Source: an uncultured Lachnospiraceae bacterium (GTDB taxonomy: Bacteria > Bacillota > Clostridia > Lachnospirales > Lachnospiraceae). From it: 15,704 nt of DNA. Positions 13,048-15,704 of this stretch are shown here, in pieces (positions within the stretch are counted from its first letter, which is position 1; each line of letters begins with the position of its first letter). The notes beneath the pieces were generated by a model. It was not told where the DNA came from. It saw only the letters and a program-made list of their open reading frames with translations, and ran no database searches. The DNA lies in NCBI GenBank assembly GCA_946566415.1, contig CAMNWW010000026.1, positions 1 through 15,704 on the forward strand, in the 5' to 3' direction. The position numbers and the translations under genes are program-made.

Positions 13048-14336
13048 TTTAGGCAGGCCCCTTTAATAATATCATACGCATCCTGAAAACTGATCTTCTC
13101 CTTTTTGGCAAGCTGCATCACGCTTTCGCATTCCGGGTAATACCGTCTCTTTCCATCAGGGAGAGTACAGACCTTAACCTGCGCTTCCCCAAGCGGAGTC
13201 GCCGTCACTTTATTTTCCCGCTCCAGCACTGTCCTTTCCATCTTCATCCTGCGGATGCCGATGGTCGTAGTCTCCCGGAAAATGATCTCTTCCATTCTTT
13301 CAACATTTTCTGCATCACAGATGACACGGAGCAGATAAGCCGGGCGGTTCTTCTTCATAAACACCGGTGTATAGTGTACGTCCCTGGCGCCTGCCGCAAG
13401 CAGACAATCCATAGCATAACCAAGAGCCTCCCCGCTGCAGTCGTCAATGTTTGATTCCAGTACGTAAATATTGCTATTTATACTAGAATCCACGCCTTCG
13501 TCTTTCTTCTCCTCCGGCACGATCAGCATTGCCCGCAGAAGGCTCGGACGCTCATAATTGCGTTTCCCCGCGCCGATTCCCGTCTTTTCGATTATAAAGC
13601 TTTTTGGAAGATGATCGGATGTCTGTATTGCCGCCGCGATCGCCGCGCCCGTCGGCGTAACCAGCTCCCCTTCCATTTCCGTTATATGCAGCTTAAGATG
13701 ATGCTTCTGTACGATATTCACCACAGCCGGAACCGGAACCGGAATTACGCCATGCTGGCAGCGTACCGTCCCCGTGCCCTCCACAAGCTTCGGCACGATG
13801 ACCTCCGTGATTCCCAGATCATCCAGGCAGACGGACGCCGCGACCACATCCACAATAGAGTCCACAGCTCCCACCTCATGAAAATGCACTTCCTCCATCG
13901 GAACGCCATGAGCCGCCGACTCTGCTTCTGCAATGATCTCAAAGATACGAAGCGCTGTCTTCTTTGCTTGTTCCGTAATGTCCGAACGTTCAATCACCGC
14001 TGTGATCTCCGGCAGTCCCCGGTGCTCATGGTGATGATGCTCATGCTCATGATGGTGGTCATGGCTGTGATGGTCATCTTCATGATGGTGGTGGTCATGG
14101 CCATGCAGGTACTCCATGTCATGGTCATGATTCTCATGATCCAGCAGGACATGAAAATCACAGGCGTTAAGCCCTGCCTTCTTCACCCGGCTGATCTCCA
14201 CCTTAAATCCACTCACCTCAAGGCTGTCAAGCGCCTTTTTAAGCTTATCTGCGTCCGCTCCCAGGTCTAGGAGCGCCGCCACTGTCATATCTCCGCTGAT
14301 TCCTGTATTACAATCCAAATATAATGTTCGTCCCAT
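13035..14336 (-). CDS. larC: LarC, nickel insertase for the nickel-pincer nucleotide cofactor (single ORF, His-rich)
   Basis: LarC is the CTP-dependent nickel insertion protein that completes the cofactor used by LarA-type racemases. This 433-residue protein begins MGRTLYLDCNTGISGDM, the typical LarC N-terminus, and contains PMEEVHFHEVGAVDSIVD and TPTGAAIAA. The C-terminal half includes ESNIDDCSGEALGYAM and ending motifs ETTTIGIRR and KVCTLPDGKRRYYPE. About 20 of the 40 residues at 66-105 are His, a likely nickel store or loading segment. In Lactiplantibacillus the two halves (LarC1, LarC2) are joined by programmed frameshifting; here both lie in one uninterrupted frame. The ATG has AGGAGA 7 nt upstream, 1 nt after larB, and the 3' end overlaps larE by 13 nt. 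Confidence 0.95.
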   Translation of the reverse strand: MGRTLYLDCNTGISGDMTVAALLDLGADADKLKKALDSLEVSGFKVEISRVKKAGLNACDFHVLLDHENHDHDMEYLHGHDHHHHEDDHHSHDHHHEHEHHHHEHRGLPEITAVIERSDITEQAKKTALRIFEIIAEAESAAHGVPMEEVHFHEVGAVDSIVDVVAASVCLDDLGITEVIVPKLVEGTGTVRCQHGVIPVPVPAVVNIVQKHHLKLHITEMEGELVTPTGAAIAAAIQTSDHLPKSFIIEKTGIGAGKRNYERPSLLRAMLIVPEEKKDEGVDSSINSNIYVLESNIDDCSGEALGYAMDCLLAAGARDVHYTPVFMKKNRPAYLLRVICDAENVERMEEIIFRETTTIGIRRMKMERTVLERENKVTATPLGEAQVKVCTLPDGKRRYYPECESVMQLAKKEKISFQDAYDIIKGACLKCQD

Positions 14337-14337
14337 T

Positions 14338-15087
14338 CTATTCTCCTCTCTCTCCGATCCTGTTTATCTGCGTCGCGATATATCCTGCTCCATAACCGTT
14401 GTCGATATTCACGACAGCAATTCCATTCGCACAGGAATTAATCATGGTCAGAAGAGCAGAAAGCCCGTGCAGGCTGGCCCCATAGCCGACCGAAGTCGGA
14501 ACCGCGATCACCGGACTGCTGACAAGCCCTCCCAGGACGCTTGCCAGCGCACCTTCCATCCCCGCTACAGCCACGATACAATTCGCACTTTGTATCACAT
14601 CCAGCCTGGAAAGCAGCCTGTGTATCCCGCTGACTCCCACATCGTAAACCCGCTCTACATGCGCGCCAAAATACTCCGCCGTCTGCGCCGCTTCCTCCGC
14701 TACTGGGACATCTGCTGTCCCGGCAGTACAGACCGCGATCTTCCCTGTCCTCGATTTCCCAGGCTTCTCAATCTTTAAAATACGGGATACAGGGTCATAC
14801 TCCGCCTGGGGCAGGACCTCCCGTATCATCCGGTACTGCTCCGTACTCGCCCTGGTTCCGAAAACTTCCCCATTGTCTGAATACATTTTCTGATAAATTT
14901 CCTTGAGATAGATGTCCGCTTTCCGCTCACAATAAACGACCTCCGGGAACCCGGAACGTATCTCTCTGTGAGAATCCAGCTTCGCGTATCCCATCTCTTC
15001 AAACGGCTGCCGCTTTAGAGCCTTCTCCGCTTCTTCTACTGTGACTTCACCTGCTTTCACCTGCTGTAAAATTTTGTGCAGATCCAT
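14338..15087 (-). CDS. larB: LarB, pyridinium-3,5-biscarboxylic acid mononucleotide synthase
   Basis: LarB carboxylates and hydrolyses nicotinic acid adenine dinucleotide in the first step of nickel-pincer cofactor synthesis. The 249-residue protein has an N-terminal helical part (to about 115) with GFPEVVYCERK, and a PurE-like C-terminal domain with AVCTAGTADVPVAEEA at 118-133, AGMEGALASVLGGLV and PTSVGYGASLHG. Glu178 and Cys219 are 41 residues apart, as are the catalytic Glu180 and Cys221 of the Lactiplantibacillus enzyme, and are likely their equivalents. The ATG at 15087 has GGGAGAG about 7 nt upstream. It is the first gene of the larB-larC-larE run. Neither larA nor a nickel transporter lies in the window, so the enzyme that uses the cofactor must be elsewhere. 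Confidence 0.95.
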   Translation of the reverse strand: MDLHKILQQVKAGEVTVEEAEKALKRQPFEEMGYAKLDSHREIRSGFPEVVYCERKADIYLKEIYQKMYSDNGEVFGTRASTEQYRMIREVLPQAEYDPVSRILKIEKPGKSRTGKIAVCTAGTADVPVAEEAAQTAEYFGAHVERVYDVGVSGIHRLLSRLDVIQSANCIVAVAGMEGALASVLGGLVSSPVIAVPTSVGYGASLHGLSALLTMINSCANGIAVVNIDNGYGAGYIATQINRIGERGE

Positions 15088-15117
15088 CTGTTCACTCTCC
15101 CTTCCTCAGGACTTGTG

Positions 15118-15146
15118 AAAACGCCACAGGTTTTGCCCATGGCGTT
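15118..15146 (-). terminator. Hairpin between the DUF2326 remnant and larB
   Basis: AACGCCA at 15120-15126 and TGGCGTT at 15140-15146 form a 7-bp stem (plus GG/CC inside). On the - strand the stem ends in a run of four T. It lies just after the stop of the DUF2326 remnant and 31 nt before larB, so it may terminate the former or sit in the larB leader. The AT-rich stretch 15147-15171, with TATATT, may hold the larB promoter, but no convincing -35 was seen. Confidence 0.45.
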
Positions 15147-15171
15147 AATAAATATATTGTTTATTGCCCTA

Positions 15172-15704
15172 TCACTGTATATCGTCAGAAGTTTTGCTTT
15201 TATCTTCTAAGTCAATATCGATTTGCATTCCTAAAAGCTTACTCTCTGAGGAGTCGTCATTTAACTCAAGGATAATGTTGTCTTTTATAATCCGCCCATA
15301 TTCCTCATCAGTCATAAGCGTTTCAAAACATAATATACGAACTTCATTTACACCATCTGAAGAATCATCTTCTATACGGGCATCTAAAGTATATCGCAAC
15401 ATATTTTCACCGGAATTATTCTTTATCACCAGACCGCTTCTTTTCTTAGGATAAAACTTCTTAGCATAATTCCAGAATTTATTCCGTAATGATGTTAAAT
15501 ATGCTTTTTCAGATGTCAAATATTCTTCTGTTTGCTTATCTTCGGCAATGAAAGCCGCCTTAATATCCAGCTCTGTATCCCTGTACGTGTTTAATATTTT
15601 CTGATATTCTTTAATACGATTTAATTCACTGTTCAAAGCCGAAAGCCGCTTTGTTAACGCAACATACCTAATTGACAATCATAGTATATCACAGTCCGAT
15701 TGGA
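15172..15704 (-). pseudogene. Decayed DUF2326 (COG5293, SMC-like ATPase) gene fragment
   Basis: The longest open frame (168 residues from TTG 15678 to the stop at 15172) has a coiled-coil start (RLSALNSELNRIKEYQKIL) and the DUF2326 core KKFYPKKRSGLVIKNNSGEN, TLDARIEDDSSDGVNEVRI and LCFETL. It then jumps to a typical C-terminal tail (MTDEEYGRIIKDNIILEL, SKLLGMQIDIDLEDK). The part expected between, roughly 80-100 residues with an HDSRLF-type ATPase motif, is missing, which suggests an in-frame deletion. Directly before the TTG is an in-frame TGA (15681-15679). A shifted frame to the right reads NRTVIYYD and would join LSIRYVALTK if one T were added near 15679, so a one-base frameshift is likely. 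The N-terminal ATPase part is absent or beyond the edge. Family expectations are from memory. Confidence 0.6.

Noticed and set aside
14015..14140. Repetitive CAT/GTGGTCATG tract that could be taken for a short repeat array
   Set aside because: It is the codon repetition of the LarC His-rich loop; units are irregular and there are no spacers, so it is not a CRISPR or satellite array.
13611..14270. Long + strand open frame (219 codons) with a Met-rich hydrophobic stretch
   Set aside because: It is antisense to larC; the Met/Val run is just the complement of the CAT/CAC histidine tract.

Overview
The window looks like chromosomal DNA of a gut-type Firmicute, most likely a Lachnospiraceae-like Clostridium relative. 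The grounds are strong AGGAGG-type ribosome sites, tightly packed operons, Firmicute-type ABC/two-component modules, VanR/VanS-like regulators and a larBCE cluster. This assignment is inference; there is no rRNA or marker gene to confirm it. No tRNA, rRNA, CRISPR array, transposase or integrase was seen.

Left part (2-4769, + strand): a truncated transcription regulator (PrpR-N-like sensor region, degenerate GGDEF/GTP-cyclohydrolase-III-like region, C-terminal winged helix) lies 4 nt before an OmpR-family response regulator. An array of CTTWACC boxes follows, then a bacitracin/lantibiotic-type ABC ATPase, its ABC-2 permease and a small one-TM histidine kinase. This looks like a cell-envelope or peptide stress detoxification module whose regulator and kinase flank the transporter genes.

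Middle (4739-5902): a small cassette of three translationally coupled genes (DUF3791-like, DUF3990 ADP-ribosyltransferase-like, second DUF3791-like), probably a toxin-antitoxin-type module. It is bounded by two exact 31-bp direct repeats. The right repeat is inside the 3' end of a D-Ala-D-Ala carboxypeptidase gene. The left repeat lies in the 3' end of the histidine kinase gene and, read on the - strand, still encodes a short remnant of a carboxypeptidase C-terminus with its own stop codon. This is the att-like signature of an insertion that replaced the 3' end of a gene, although no recombinase is present. It is the most interesting structure in the window.

Right part (5829-15087, all - strand): reading in the direction of transcription, larB-larC-larE (nickel-pincer nucleotide cofactor synthesis), an M50-type membrane metalloprotease, a NatA/NatB-type ABC exporter, a VanR-like regulator, a VanS-like kinase, then an operator-like box pair plus a terminator-like hairpin, and finally the membrane-anchored D,D-carboxypeptidase. 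Spacings are mostly overlaps or under 45 nt, so larB to the VanS-like gene could be one long transcript. The boxes before the carboxypeptidase share an 11-mer (TTTCCTTAACC) with those before the left ABC operon, suggesting the two envelope modules share a regulatory code.

Right edge (15172-15704, - strand): a decayed fragment of a DUF2326-type (COG5293, SMC-like ATPase) gene, with an apparent frameshift at its left end and an apparent internal deletion.
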